A stretch of DNA of 35,220 bases from an uncultured Caulobacterales bacterium (GTDB lineage: Bacteria; Pseudomonadota; Alphaproteobacteria; Caulobacterales; Caulobacteraceae). Numbering within the stretch: the stretch's first letter is position 1; each line of letters starts with the position of its first letter. Made by a program: the position numbers and the translations under genes. The notes under the pieces are model-generated. The model saw only the letters and a list, made by a program, of their open reading frames with translations. It had not been told where the DNA came from and searched no databases. Shown here piece after piece: positions 15,470 through 23,760 of this stretch. The stretch is taken from positions 1 to 35,220 of the forward strand of contig CAIQUG010000073.1 of NCBI GenBank assembly GCA_903874895.1. Direction: 5' to 3'.

Positions 15470-15837
15470 GTGAACAGCTCAAGGTTCTGACCGCCAATGA
15501 CCTGGCCGGTGGGCAGGTGGTGTTCCGGACCGAAACCGGCTGGTCGGACCGTTATGCCGACGCGCTGATCTATGACGACGCCCTTTCCGCCGACGCGGCC
15601 CTGGAGTCGGCCCGCGCGGCGACGCTGACCCTGGCCGATCCCTATCTGATCGACGTCGCCGCGGTGGAAGGGCTTCCCGTGCCGACCAGCTATCGCGAAC
15701 GCATTCGTGCCCTCGGCCCGACCATTCATCCCGACATGGGCCCACAGGCCGAGGGGGGTGTGCTGGTGCACGCGCTGCAGCAGGCGAGGGGCGCGGCCCG
15801 CTCGTCCGGGCGTCTTGGCCTGATCCGGAGAAAGTGA
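15466..15837 (+). CDS. DUF2849 family protein
   Basis: A 123-residue protein of the DUF2849 family, which is seen almost only between the SUMT and sulfite reductase genes of alphaproteobacteria. The N-terminal 1-30 (KVLTANDLAGGQVVFRTETG) and YLIDV near 63 are the most family-like parts. It has no cysteine, no membrane segment and no recognisable catalytic motif. It overlaps the SUMT stop by four bases (ATGA) and the cysI start by one, so its dose is coupled to both. A role in siroheme delivery or sulfite reductase assembly is only an inference from location. Confidence 0.82.
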   Translation: MSEQLKVLTANDLAGGQVVFRTETGWSDRYADALIYDDALSADAALESARAATLTLADPYLIDVAAVEGLPVPTSYRERIRALGPTIHPDMGPQAEGGVLVHALQQARGAARSSGRLGLIRRK

Positions 15838-17498
15838 TGTTCCACTACGACGCCATAGACGCGGCGATGGTCGCGGACCGGAACGCGGAGTTCCGCGACC
15901 AGGTCCAGCGCCGACTGTCCGGAGAGCTCAGTGAGGAGCAGTTCAAGCCCCTTCGGCTGATGAACGGTCTGTACCTCCAGCTGCACAGCTACATGCTGCG
16001 GGTGGCCATTCCCTATGGGGCCCTGAGCTCGGCCAAGATGCGGGCGCTCGCCCATGTGGCGCGGCGCTGGGACAAGGGCTACGGTCACTTCACCACACGG
16101 CAGAATATTCAGTTCCACTGGATCAAGCTGTCCGACACGCCTGACGTGCTGGACTATCTGACGACGGCGGAGCTGCATGCCATCCAGACCAGCGGCAACT
16201 GCATCCGCAACACCACCTCCGACCCGTTCGCCGGTGCGGCCGCCGAAGAGGTGGACGATCCCCGGGTGTGGAGCGAGGTGATCCGCCAGTGGTCCACCTT
16301 CCACCCGGAATTCACCTACCTGCCGCGCAAGTTCAAGATCGCCGTCACCGCCTCTCCCCAGGACCGGACGGCCGCGCGGGCGCACGATATCGGCCTTGTC
16401 CTGCGGCGGAACCGGGAGGGACGGCTGGGTTTCGAGGTGATCGTCGGCGGTGGAATGGGGCGCACGCCCTATATCGGGGCCACGATCCGCGAGCATCTGC
16501 CCGCCGAGCACCTGCTGAGCTACCTGACCGCGATCCTGCGGGTCTACAACCGCTTCGGTCGGCGCGACAACCTCTACAAGGCCCGGATCAAGATCCTGGT
16601 CGCCAGCCTCGGGGCGGCGGAGTTCGCCCGCCAGGCCGACGCGGAATGGGAGGCCATGGACCGCCCGAAGGTCGACCTGCCCGACCTGGAACTGGCGCGG
16701 ATCCGGGCCAGCTTCGGGCTCGTGCCGTTCCGCACCCTGCCCCCGCGTTCGGAGCGGTTCGAGGCGGCCCGGTCGGACCCGGCCTTTGCCCGGTTCGCCC
16801 GCAACAACATCGTTGCCCACAAGGTCTCCGGCTACGGCATCGTGCAGGTGTCCCTGAAGGGGATCGGCGAAGTGCCCGGCGACTGCAGCGCAGATCAGAT
16901 GGACGCCCTGGCGGACCTCGCGGAACAGTATGGCCATGGAGAGATCCGGGTGACGCACGAGCAGAACCTGGTCCTTCCGCACGTGCCCCTGGACGATGCC
17001 CCAGCCCTGCATGCGGGGCTGGTGGCCGTCGGACTGGCCACGCCGAACATCAACCTGGTGTCGGACATGATCGCCTGCCCGGGGCTCGACTACTGCGCCC
17101 TGGCCAATGCCCGGGCCATTCCCATCGCCCAGGCCATCGGCCAGACCTTCGCCGACCCGGCCCGGGCCGAGGCGATCGGCGAGCTGAAGATCAAGATCAG
17201 CGGCTGCATCAATGCCTGCGGCCACCACCATGTGGGGCACATCGGCATCCTCGGCGTCGACAAGAAGGGTGAGGAGTTCTACCAGCTCACCCTCGGCGGT
17301 TCGGGCGCGGAGGACGCGGCCATCGGCCACGTGCTCGGCCCGGCGCTCGGCGCGGACAAGGTCGCCGACGCGATCGACACCCTGGTCGAGGCTTATATGG
17401 CGATCCGCCAGCCGGGCGAGCGGTTCCTCGACACCTATCGGCGCACGGGCGTCGGTCCCTTCAAGGCGGCGGTCTACCCAGATGCTCATCAGGCTTGA
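15837..17498 (+). CDS. cysI: Sulfite (nitrite/sulfite) reductase hemoprotein
   Basis: A 553-residue siroheme/[4Fe-4S] reductase that reduces sulfite to sulfide with six electrons. Two nitrite/sulfite reductase half-domains repeat the ferredoxin-like fold. The cluster ligands are C414, C420, C457 and C461, in the pattern C-x5-C...C-x3-C (CPGLDYC and GCINACG). FTTRQNIQFHWIKL (about 82-95) is part of the siroheme pocket. ATG 15837 is preferred over GTG 15834 because it has better spacing from GGAG at 15827-15830. No CysJ flavoprotein gene is adjacent, so the electron donor is unclear. A nitrite reductase role is less likely beside cysH. Confidence 0.95.
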   Translation: MFHYDAIDAAMVADRNAEFRDQVQRRLSGELSEEQFKPLRLMNGLYLQLHSYMLRVAIPYGALSSAKMRALAHVARRWDKGYGHFTTRQNIQFHWIKLSDTPDVLDYLTTAELHAIQTSGNCIRNTTSDPFAGAAAEEVDDPRVWSEVIRQWSTFHPEFTYLPRKFKIAVTASPQDRTAARAHDIGLVLRRNREGRLGFEVIVGGGMGRTPYIGATIREHLPAEHLLSYLTAILRVYNRFGRRDNLYKARIKILVASLGAAEFARQADAEWEAMDRPKVDLPDLELARIRASFGLVPFRTLPPRSERFEAARSDPAFARFARNNIVAHKVSGYGIVQVSLKGIGEVPGDCSADQMDALADLAEQYGHGEIRVTHEQNLVLPHVPLDDAPALHAGLVAVGLATPNINLVSDMIACPGLDYCALANARAIPIAQAIGQTFADPARAEAIGELKIKISGCINACGHHHVGHIGILGVDKKGEEFYQLTLGGSGAEDAAIGHVLGPALGADKVADAIDTLVEAYMAIRQPGERFLDTYRRTGVGPFKAAVYPDAHQA

Positions 17499-18003
17499 GA
17501 ACGACCATTTCCACACGGTCGACGACCGCTTCACCGCAGTGGGTGACGATGAGGCCCTGCCGGACAGCGACGCCGTGATCCTGTCCCTGGCCCGGTTCGA
17601 GGCGGAAGGCACGGCCCTGCTGGCCGCCGGTCGCGATGTGGGCGTGCGGGTGGGTCCGGCGGACCGGGTCGAGGCCCTGGTGGACGTGCTGCCGCAGCTG
17701 GCCCTGGTCGCGCTGGACTTCCCGAAGTACCGGGACGGCCGCGCCTATTCGACTGCCGTGTTGCTGCGGGATCGCTACGGCTTCGGCGGAGAAGTGCGCG
17801 CCGTGGGGGATGTGCTCGTCGACCAGGCCTGGAACATGGTGCGCTGCGGCTTCGATGCCTTCGAGACCACCGTCGGTCCGAATGCCTGGGCGGCAGCGGC
17901 CCGTCGCTACCGGCATGTCTACCAGGCCTCAGCCGACAACCGCGCACCGGCCTTCGCGGAGCGGGCGACAAAGGCCCGTGACCCTGCGGCGAGGGTTGGC
18001 TGA
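17482..18003 (+). CDS. DUF934 family protein
   Basis: A 173-residue protein of the DUF934 family. These are regularly found next to sulfite reductase and cysH. The core (about 75-150) has LVALDFPKYRDGRAYSTAVL (about 76-95), then YGFGGEVRAVGDVLVDQ, with a C-terminal helix rich in Arg/Ala. There is one cysteine only (in MVRCGF) and no metal motif. It overlaps the end of cysI by 17 bases, so it is translated with it. The function is unknown; an accessory or electron-transfer docking role with CysI or CysH is suggested only by its position. Confidence 0.9.
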   Translation: MLIRLENDHFHTVDDRFTAVGDDEALPDSDAVILSLARFEAEGTALLAAGRDVGVRVGPADRVEALVDVLPQLALVALDFPKYRDGRAYSTAVLLRDRYGFGGEVRAVGDVLVDQAWNMVRCGFDAFETTVGPNAWAAAARRYRHVYQASADNRAPAFAERATKARDPAARVG

Positions 18004-18004
18004 G

Positions 18005-18751
18005 ATGAACGGCTTTTCTCCTCCCGCCGATCTTGCGGCGACGGACCCTGTGGCGACCGGCGGGCTGCGCGACGCCGCGCCTCAGCAGATCCTGCAGGAA
18101 GCCCTGACCCGGTTCGGCGGGCGAATCGCGCTCGTCTCGTCCTTCGGGGCGGAGTCTGCCGTTCTGCTGCACATGATCAGCCGAATCGATCCGGCCACGC
18201 CGGTGCTGTTCCTCGATACGGGTCAGCTGTTTGCCCAGACCCTGGACTACCGCCGGGGCCTCGCCGCCCGCCTTGGCCTGACGGATGTGCGCGATCTGCG
18301 CCCGGCCTTTGCCGACCTGTCGGTCACCGATCCGCGGGGGGATCTTTGGAAGACCGACACCGACGCCTGCTGCAGAATCCGCAAGGTCGTGCCTCTGGAT
18401 CAGGCCCTGTCCGGGTTTGATGCCTGGATCACCGGACGCAAGCGCTTCCATGGCGGGGACCGCCTCCGGCTCGCCGTGGAGGAGCAGACGGACGCCCATG
18501 TGAAATTCAATCCCCTGGCCAACTGGACCAAGGCGGATCTGGACGCCTATGTCGCTGAGCACGACCTGCCGCCGCATCCGCTGGTGGAGTTCGGCTATGC
18601 CTCGGTCGGCTGCTGGCCCTGCACCCAGCCGGTAGCTCCGGACGATGACGTCCGTGCGGGGCGCTGGGTGGGCCAGGACAAGACCGAGTGCGGGATCCAC
18701 ATCGAACACGCGCCCGCGCGACCGGGCCTGGATCTCGGCGAGGGGCTCTAG
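18005..18751 (+). CDS. cysH: Assimilatory adenylyl-sulfate reductase (iron-sulfur type CysH)
   Basis: A 248-residue CysH that reduces activated sulfate to sulfite with thioredoxin. The PP-loop-like SSFGAESAVLLH is at 45-56. The four [4Fe-4S] cysteines are present: C122/C123 (ACCRIRK) and C203/C206 (CWPC). C229 in KTECGIH is the catalytic cysteine. The CC...CxxC pattern marks the bacterial APS-using enzyme rather than the cluster-free PAPS enzyme of enterics, although some enzymes use both. It begins one base after the DUF934 stop (TGAG-ATG). No ATP sulfurylase (cysD/cysN) is in the window. Confidence 0.95.
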   Translation: MNGFSPPADLAATDPVATGGLRDAAPQQILQEALTRFGGRIALVSSFGAESAVLLHMISRIDPATPVLFLDTGQLFAQTLDYRRGLAARLGLTDVRDLRPAFADLSVTDPRGDLWKTDTDACCRIRKVVPLDQALSGFDAWITGRKRFHGGDRLRLAVEEQTDAHVKFNPLANWTKADLDAYVAEHDLPPHPLVEFGYASVGCWPCTQPVAPDDDVRAGRWVGQDKTECGIHIEHAPARPGLDLGEGL

Positions 18752-18776
18752 GCCGCGTCGCCCGCCGTGCCGGGGA

Positions 18777-19244
18777 TCAGGTGCGACGCCGCCAGCGGGT
18801 GCGGGCTTCGCGACGGGGACGGTTGGCGTCGTCGGCCCCGTCCTCCACATCTTCCGGCTGGTCCGACAAGCCCTTGGCCAGCGAGATGATCGCCCGGCGC
18901 AGGCGGGGTGACTTCACCGAGGCATAGGTCTGCAGCAGCTCCAGGGCACCGGTCTCGCCCAGCAGGGCGGCCCGGTTGTCACCGGGATCGGCTTCGGCGC
19001 CGTCTTCCAGCCCTTCGATCAGGTCACTGATCCGGCACTGCAGCGCCGTGGCAATGCCGGCCAGTTTCGAAAAACTGACCCGGTTCTTGCCGCGTTCGTA
19101 CTTCTGCACCTGCTGGAAGGTCAGGCCGACCGCTTCGCCCAGCGCGGATTGCGACATGCCGAGTGACTTCCTGCGCAGCCGGATGTTGCGGCCCAGCGAG
19201 ATGTCCAGCGGATGAGGCGTGCCGTCGCCGCGCAGGGTGGTCAT
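18777..19244 (-). CDS. XRE-family helix-turn-helix regulator
   Basis: A 155-residue regulator. The XRE/Cro helix-turn-helix domain (about 17-75) has GRNIRLRRKSLGMSQSALGE and LTFQQVQKYERGKNRVS, the pattern of a large alphaproteobacterial group of small regulators that, as I recall, includes PraR of Rhizobium. A helical C-terminal part (about 90-130) may dimerise, and a basic Arg-rich tail ends the protein. ATG 19244 is preferred over TTG 19268 because it has AAGGA seven bases upstream. The gene converges on cysH, and a 221-bp upstream region contains an inverted repeat that may be its own operator. Confidence 0.88.
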   Translation of the reverse strand: MTTLRGDGTPHPLDISLGRNIRLRRKSLGMSQSALGEAVGLTFQQVQKYERGKNRVSFSKLAGIATALQCRISDLIEGLEDGAEADPGDNRAALLGETGALELLQTYASVKSPRLRRAIISLAKGLSDQPEDVEDGADDANRPRREARTRWRRRT

Positions 19245-19293
19245 CGACGAATCCTTGTGAATGCTCAAATCAGCTGTGACTTGATGTTACGTG

Positions 19294-19305
19294 GATGTCT
19301 ACATC
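19294..19305. promoter_or_regulatory. Inverted repeat upstream of the XRE gene
   Basis: GATGT-CT-ACATC has 5-bp arms around two bases, 50 bp before the XRE regulator start. CATG repeats follow (19305-19313). Small XRE regulators often repress themselves through such dyads. The surrounding 19261-19465 is less GC-rich than the genes around it. Confidence 0.35.
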
Positions 19306-19465
19306 ATGTCATGCGATATGCAACCGTGAAGCATTCAAAGGTCGCGGAACCCGCCGCTTTACGGCCAAAATGTACCGTATGGCGCGTACTTTGCGGTGAA
19401 ATGCGGTTACGTCATACCCCCGGGATTTGAAAATTATTTCCGCATTCTGACTGTATTGAGCATGT

Positions 19466-19969
19466 CTATACTGTGAGGTGTCTCTGCATCAGAATGATAT
19501 CCGCCCATCTTCCGAACTTCAGTCCAACGCCGTCGAAGCGCCCGCGAAATGAAAACCCACACTTTTCGTGCAGTTTGATAGAGCCTTCATTGCCGCTGTC
19601 ACCGATGACGGCGAGCATCTCGCGCTTCCCGGAAGCCGCGCACACCTCGATCAATTCGCGCATGACGAGCAATCCGAGACCCTGGCGGACATGGGTCGGG
19701 GCCACATACACGCTGTCCTCCACCGTGAAGCGATAGGCAGAGCGGGGACGGAAGGGGGTGGCATAGGCATAGGCGCCGATCCGCCCATCCTCCACGGCGA
19801 CCAGCCACGGGCAGTCCTGCGCCAGGACAGCGTCCATGCGACGACAGATCTCGTCCGCGTCCGGCGGCAACTCCTCGAAGGTTCCGAGACTGTTGAGCAC
19901 ATGGTGGCCATAGATCGCCTGGATCGCCGGCGCATCGTCGAGGGTGGCTGGCCGGACGGTGAAGCTCAT
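19466..19969 (-). CDS. GNAT N-acetyltransferase (phosphinothricin acetyltransferase-like)
   Basis: A 167-residue GNAT enzyme that transfers acetyl from acetyl-CoA to an amine. The acetyl-CoA loop is RQGLGL (95-100), preceded by YRFTVEDSVYVAPTHV. GDSGNEGSIKLHEKCGF (about 123-139) and the C-terminal tryptophan in KFGRWADIILMQ match the PAT/Bar-like subgroup. Those enzymes act on phosphinothricin-like compounds or on methionine derivatives. The true substrate is unknown. ATG 19969 follows AAGGAG. It lies 23 bases behind the oligopeptidase gene, and is probably the last gene of that transcript. Confidence 0.9.
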   Translation of the reverse strand: MSFTVRPATLDDAPAIQAIYGHHVLNSLGTFEELPPDADEICRRMDAVLAQDCPWLVAVEDGRIGAYAYATPFRPRSAYRFTVEDSVYVAPTHVRQGLGLLVMRELIEVCAASGKREMLAVIGDSGNEGSIKLHEKCGFSFRGRFDGVGLKFGRWADIILMQRHLTV

Positions 19970-19992
19970 CGCGGTCTCCTTGTCGGGGCGGT

Positions 19993-22110
19993 TCAGTCCA
20001 CGGCGCGGTCGGCGGCCCAGATGGCAAAGGCGTAGTCGAGGGCGACCTCGGCAAGACCGTCGAAACGGCCAGACGCCCCGGCGTGCCCGGCGTCCATGTT
20101 GATCTTCAGCAGGATGGGGGCCGTCCCGGTGGTGTGCGCCCGCAGCCTCGCGACCCATTTGGCGGGCTCCCAGTAGGTGACCCGCGGGTCGGACAGGCCG
20201 CCGGTGGCCAGGACGGCGGGGTAGGCCTTGGCTTCCACGTTGTCGTAGGGGGAGTAGGCCGCGATGCGGTCATAGGCTTCCTCGCTCACCAGGGGATTGC
20301 CCCATTCGGGCCATTCCGGCGGAGTGAGGGGCAGGGTGTCGTCACTCATGGTGTTCAGCACGTCGACGAACGGCACCTGGGCGACGATCCCGGCCCAGAG
20401 ATCCGGGCGGAGGTTGGCCACGGCTCCCATCAGCATGCCCCCGGCCGAGCCGCCCATGGCCACCATGCGGCCGGCCCGGCTGTAGCCGGTCGCCGCCAGA
20501 TGCTCGGCGCAGGCGATGAAGTCGGTGAAGGTGTTGGTCTTCTTCGCCCCGCGACCGTCAAGGAACCAGCCCCAGCCCTTTTCAGATCCGCCGCGGACAT
20601 GGGCGATGGCAAAGACGAACCCGCGATCCACCAGGCTCAGCCGGCTGACGGAAAAGCCCGGGTTCATGGGGATGCCGTAGGACCCGTAGCCGTAGAGCAG
20701 CAGGGGCGCGGTACCATCCAGCACCGCTCCGCGACGCATCAGCACCGTGATCGGCACCTCGGCCCCGTCGGCGGCCGTGGCGTAGAGTCGGCGGGCCTCG
20801 TACGCGGCAGGATCGTGGCCGGACGGGACCTCCTGCGTCTTGCGCAGTGTCCGGTCGTGGGTGACGAGATCGTAGTCGTACCAGGAGGCCGGGGTGGTCG
20901 GGGACTGGTAGGTCACCCTCAGGGTCTCCGTGTCGAACTCGTAGCCCGGCTGGAAACCGGCCACATAGGCGGGCTCGTCGAACGAGATGACATGTTCGGA
21001 CAGGTCGGCCGCCCGCGTCGTCACGATCCGGTTGTTGGCATTGACCCGCTCCAGGCGGATCAGATGGTGCGCAGTGGCGTGCACCGTGACGATGTAGCGG
21101 CCGGGCTCATGGGCGATCCACGGCGTCCAGCGGGACCGGCCGGGATCGGCGGCATCGGTCAGGCAGAGCTGGAAGTCCACGGCTCCGTCGGCATCGGTAT
21201 GGACGACCAGACGTCCCGGCTGGTCGGCAGTGGGCCAGTGGATCACGTTGTAGCGAAGGCCTTCCGTTCGAGGCTCGACCAGGCGCGGCGCGGCGGTCGG
21301 ATCCCGGGCGTCGATCAGCCACGTCTCCGTCATGTCGTGATTGCCGCTGCTGATCATCAGGAAGGCGCCGCTGGCCGACACGCCGACGGAGAGGAACATG
21401 CCCTCGTCGGTCTCGTGATGGATCAGCGTGTCCTCGCCGCCGCCCAGAGGGCGACGGAAAATCCTGGAGGAGCGTCCGTTCTCGTCCCGGAAGACCCAGA
21501 ACAGGAACCGGCTGTCCGGGCTGAGGGCGAAGTCCCCGGTGGAGGCATCGATGCCCGTGTCCACCGTCGTTCCGCTTGCCAGGTCCTTCACATAGATCCG
21601 GCAATATTCCGACCCCTGGAGATCAGCCGCGTAGACCAGATGAGAGTGGTCGTCCGTGTGCTGGATGTCCACCACGTCGAAATAGCTGGCCCCGCGCGCC
21701 GTTTCCTCGGCCGCCAGCCGGTCGATGTCCAGCAGGATCTCCTCCGGTCCGTCGGCCCCTCGGGGGGTGCGCACATGGATCGGATGCTGGCCACCGGTCT
21801 CGTACCGGACCCGGTAGTCCCACGGGCCGTCGGGGGCGGGGAGGGAGCTGTCGTCCTCCTTCATCCGCCCGCGAATCTCGGCCACGATCTGCGCCTGCAG
21901 GTCCTCGGTCGAGGCGAGCACAGCGCCGGTGTAGGCGTTCTCGGCGGTCAGATGGGCGCGGACATCCTCGCGGATCAGGGACGGGTCGCGCAGGACCTTC
22001 TGCCAGTTGTCGTCCTTCAGCCAGGCGTAGTCGTCGACCCGCACGCGGCCGAGTTGCTCATGGCGCAGCGGAACGCGCGCCGCCACGGGGGGAGGGGGAA
22101 GATCGCTCAT
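19993..22110 (-). CDS. ptrB: Oligopeptidase B-like S9 prolyl oligopeptidase
   Basis: A 705-residue serine peptidase of family S9A. The N-terminal beta-propeller (about 70-400) is followed by an alpha/beta-hydrolase domain. Nucleophile S555 lies in GGSAGGML, with Asp in GGLSDPRV and His in MDAGHAGASGRFD. HVRGGSEKGWGWFLDG is a family signature. Such enzymes cut short peptides, oligopeptidase B after Arg/Lys. There is no signal peptide, so it is cytoplasmic. MsrB lies 39 bases upstream and the GNAT gene 23 bases downstream on the same strand. Confidence 0.94.
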   Translation of the reverse strand: MSDLPPPPVAARVPLRHEQLGRVRVDDYAWLKDDNWQKVLRDPSLIREDVRAHLTAENAYTGAVLASTEDLQAQIVAEIRGRMKEDDSSLPAPDGPWDYRVRYETGGQHPIHVRTPRGADGPEEILLDIDRLAAEETARGASYFDVVDIQHTDDHSHLVYAADLQGSEYCRIYVKDLASGTTVDTGIDASTGDFALSPDSRFLFWVFRDENGRSSRIFRRPLGGGEDTLIHHETDEGMFLSVGVSASGAFLMISSGNHDMTETWLIDARDPTAAPRLVEPRTEGLRYNVIHWPTADQPGRLVVHTDADGAVDFQLCLTDAADPGRSRWTPWIAHEPGRYIVTVHATAHHLIRLERVNANNRIVTTRAADLSEHVISFDEPAYVAGFQPGYEFDTETLRVTYQSPTTPASWYDYDLVTHDRTLRKTQEVPSGHDPAAYEARRLYATAADGAEVPITVLMRRGAVLDGTAPLLLYGYGSYGIPMNPGFSVSRLSLVDRGFVFAIAHVRGGSEKGWGWFLDGRGAKKTNTFTDFIACAEHLAATGYSRAGRMVAMGGSAGGMLMGAVANLRPDLWAGIVAQVPFVDVLNTMSDDTLPLTPPEWPEWGNPLVSEEAYDRIAAYSPYDNVEAKAYPAVLATGGLSDPRVTYWEPAKWVARLRAHTTGTAPILLKINMDAGHAGASGRFDGLAEVALDYAFAIWAADRAVD

Positions 22111-22149
22111 GTTGTCGTCTCGCGCTGGCCTGCGCGAGCCGACGGGAGG

Positions 22150-22575
22150 TCAGGCCGCGCCGGGAACGAATTTCAGAGCCACGCCGTTCATGCAATAGCG
22201 AAGTCCGGTGGGCTTGGGTCCGTCATTGAACACATGGCCCAGATGCCCGCCGCAGTTGGCGCAGAGCACCTCCGTGCGGACCATGAACAGGCTGGTGTCG
22301 GTCTTGGTGAGGACGGATGCCTTGTTCAGGGGCTGCCAGAAGGACGGCCACCCCGTGCCGCTGTCGAACTTGGTGGACGAGGAGAACAGGGGCCAGTTGC
22401 AGCCGAGGCAGACAAAGCGGCCCTGGCGGTGCTCGTTCACCAGGGGGCTGGTGTAGGGACGTTCCGTCTGGGCCTGGCGAAGGACCAGATAGGACGGCCC
22501 CGGCAACCGCTTCTTCCACTCCGCATCCGGCAGCTCGAAGCGGAACTTGTCGTCCTTGGCGGTCTGGAAGAACAT
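22150..22575 (-). CDS. msrB: Peptide-methionine (R)-S-oxide reductase
   Basis: A 141-residue MsrB that repairs methionine-R-sulfoxide in proteins. The four zinc cysteines are C56/C59 (CLGC) and C105/C108 (CANC). The catalytic cysteine is C128 in RYCMN, and the substrate pocket SGTGWPSFW is at 72-80. C56 through C128 follow the standard layout, and the length is that of the single-domain family. No signal peptide is seen. A GGAG-type ribosome site precedes ATG 22575. It may lead the msrB-ptrB-GNAT transcript. Confidence 0.97.
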   Translation of the reverse strand: MFFQTAKDDKFRFELPDAEWKKRLPGPSYLVLRQAQTERPYTSPLVNEHRQGRFVCLGCNWPLFSSSTKFDSGTGWPSFWQPLNKASVLTKTDTSLFMVRTEVLCANCGGHLGHVFNDGPKPTGLRYCMNGVALKFVPGAA

Positions 22576-22668
22576 CTGGTCTCGCTCCGTCGGTGGTCGT
22601 GATCTCTGGTCAGGTACGCCCGGGCCGGGCCAAAGGTTTCAGCCGGCCCGAACCGCCCGTGGCGGATC

Positions 22669-23121
22669 TCACGCCCCGTAGATGACGCTGATCGTCTCGG
22701 CGACGCAAGCCGGACGGTCCTCGCCCTCGATCTCGATGGTGCATTCATTGGTCATCTGCAGGCCGCCGGCCTTGGCTTCGACGTTCACCAGCTTCTGGCG
22801 CATGCGCACCCGCTTGCCGACCCGGACCATGTTGGTGAAGCGGACCTTGTTGGAGCCGTAGTTGATGCCCCGGGTGACGCCCTTCACCCGCAGGATGTCC
22901 GCGCCCAGAAAGGGGATCAGGGACAGGGTCAGGTAGCCGTGGGCGATGGGGCCGCCCATCTCGCGGTTGGCGCGCTCCACGTCCACGTGGATCCACTGGT
23001 GGTCGCCCGTGGCCTCGGCGAACTGGTTCACCCGCTCCTGGGTGACGGTCACCCAGTCGGACACGCCGACCTCCTTGCCCACGTGGTTGGCAAGATCGGA
23101 ATAGTCGACTTCATAGGCCAT
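22669..23121 (-). CDS. MaoC-family dehydratase
   Basis: A 150-residue hot-dog fold protein of the MaoC family. FAEATGDHQWIHVD gives catalytic D40 and H45, and GGPIAHGYLTLSL closes the active-site segment. It belongs to the subgroup resembling nodulation protein N (NodN-like), which also starts with a short polar N-terminus. The likely reaction is hydration or dehydration of an acyl-CoA; the substrate is unknown. ATG 23121 follows GGGAGGATCCC, an excellent ribosome site, so the in-frame upstream Met is not used. It is divergent from the DUF1330 gene across 133 bp. Confidence 0.88.
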   Translation of the reverse strand: MAYEVDYSDLANHVGKEVGVSDWVTVTQERVNQFAEATGDHQWIHVDVERANREMGGPIAHGYLTLSLIPFLGADILRVKGVTRGINYGSNKVRFTNMVRVGKRVRMRQKLVNVEAKAGGLQMTNECTIEIEGEDRPACVAETISVIYGA

Positions 23122-23254
23122 GGGATCCTCCCGGGTGTTTTGCCGCATCTAAGCGGCTTTCGGCAGCGGTTGGAAGCGGTGCCGTAGGGTAAGGGCCTTT
23201 GCGATCGGGTGTGGCCCGGCCATGCTGCGGAAAATGATACGGAGAGAGCCCCCG

Positions 23255-23701
23255 ATGACCGATGCCCCTGGTGCCATCGACCCGACCCGCGAGCAGTTCA
23301 AGGCCTTCATGACCGCGCCGCAGGACACGCCGATCCACATGCTGAACCTGATCCGGCTGAACACTCTGGCGGCCTATCCGGAAGGGCATCCGGACCATGG
23401 CAGGGGACTGACCGGGCTCGATGCCTACCGCGCCTACGGCCGCACCACGGCCCACATCTTCAAGCGGGTGGGAGGCGTGCAGGTGTGGGTCGGGCGGCCC
23501 GAGGTCGTGCTCACCGGTCCGCTGGACGAGCACTGGGACATCGCCTTCATCGCCCAGTATCCCAACGCGCTGGCCTTTGCCGAGATGGTCCGCGACCCGG
23601 AATACCGGGAGCTGGTGAAGCATCGCCAGGCCGCCGTCGCCGACAGTCGGTTGATCCGCATGCTGCCGGTCGATGCCGGAGAGGGCTTCGGCGAGAGCTG
23701 A
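23255..23701 (+). CDS. DUF1330 family protein
   Basis: A 148-residue protein of the DUF1330 family, small ferredoxin-like alpha/beta (dimeric barrel) proteins. MLNLIRLN and the AFIAQYPNALAFAEMVRDPEY segment near 105-125 are typical. No catalytic residues can be assigned and the function is unknown. ATG 23255 is preferred over ATG 23222 because of GGAGAG upstream and a family-like N-terminus. It lies 59 bp before dnaG on the same strand and could share a transcript with it, although no functional link is apparent. Confidence 0.83.
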   Translation: MTDAPGAIDPTREQFKAFMTAPQDTPIHMLNLIRLNTLAAYPEGHPDHGRGLTGLDAYRAYGRTTAHIFKRVGGVQVWVGRPEVVLTGPLDEHWDIAFIAQYPNALAFAEMVRDPEYRELVKHRQAAVADSRLIRMLPVDAGEGFGES

Positions 23702-23725
23702 TCCCGTCCGAACCGGGCGCGGCGC

Positions 23726-23751
23726 TTGAACGCCGCCGCGGGAGGGTTCAA
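23726..23751 (+). promoter_or_regulatory. Inverted repeat around the dnaG ribosome-binding site
   Basis: TTGAAC (23726-23731) and GTTCAA (23746-23751) form a perfect 6-bp inverted repeat separated by 14 bases. The only purine-rich ribosome site before dnaG, GGGAGG (23740-23745), lies in the loop, 15 bases from ATG, an unusually long spacing that folding the stem would not shorten. The meaning is uncertain. Confidence 0.25.
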
Positions 23752-23760
23752 ACACCACCC

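Noticed and set aside
15837-17498. Assimilatory nitrite reductase instead of sulfite reductase
   Set aside because: The fold is shared, but the operon with cysH, SUMT, DUF2849 and DUF934 and the absence of nitrate genes favour sulfite.
20083-22602. 839-residue open frame on the plus strand opposite ptrB and msrB
   Set aside because: Antisense shadow of two well-supported enzymes; Gly/His/Arg/Val composition typical of antisense frames in GC-rich genes.
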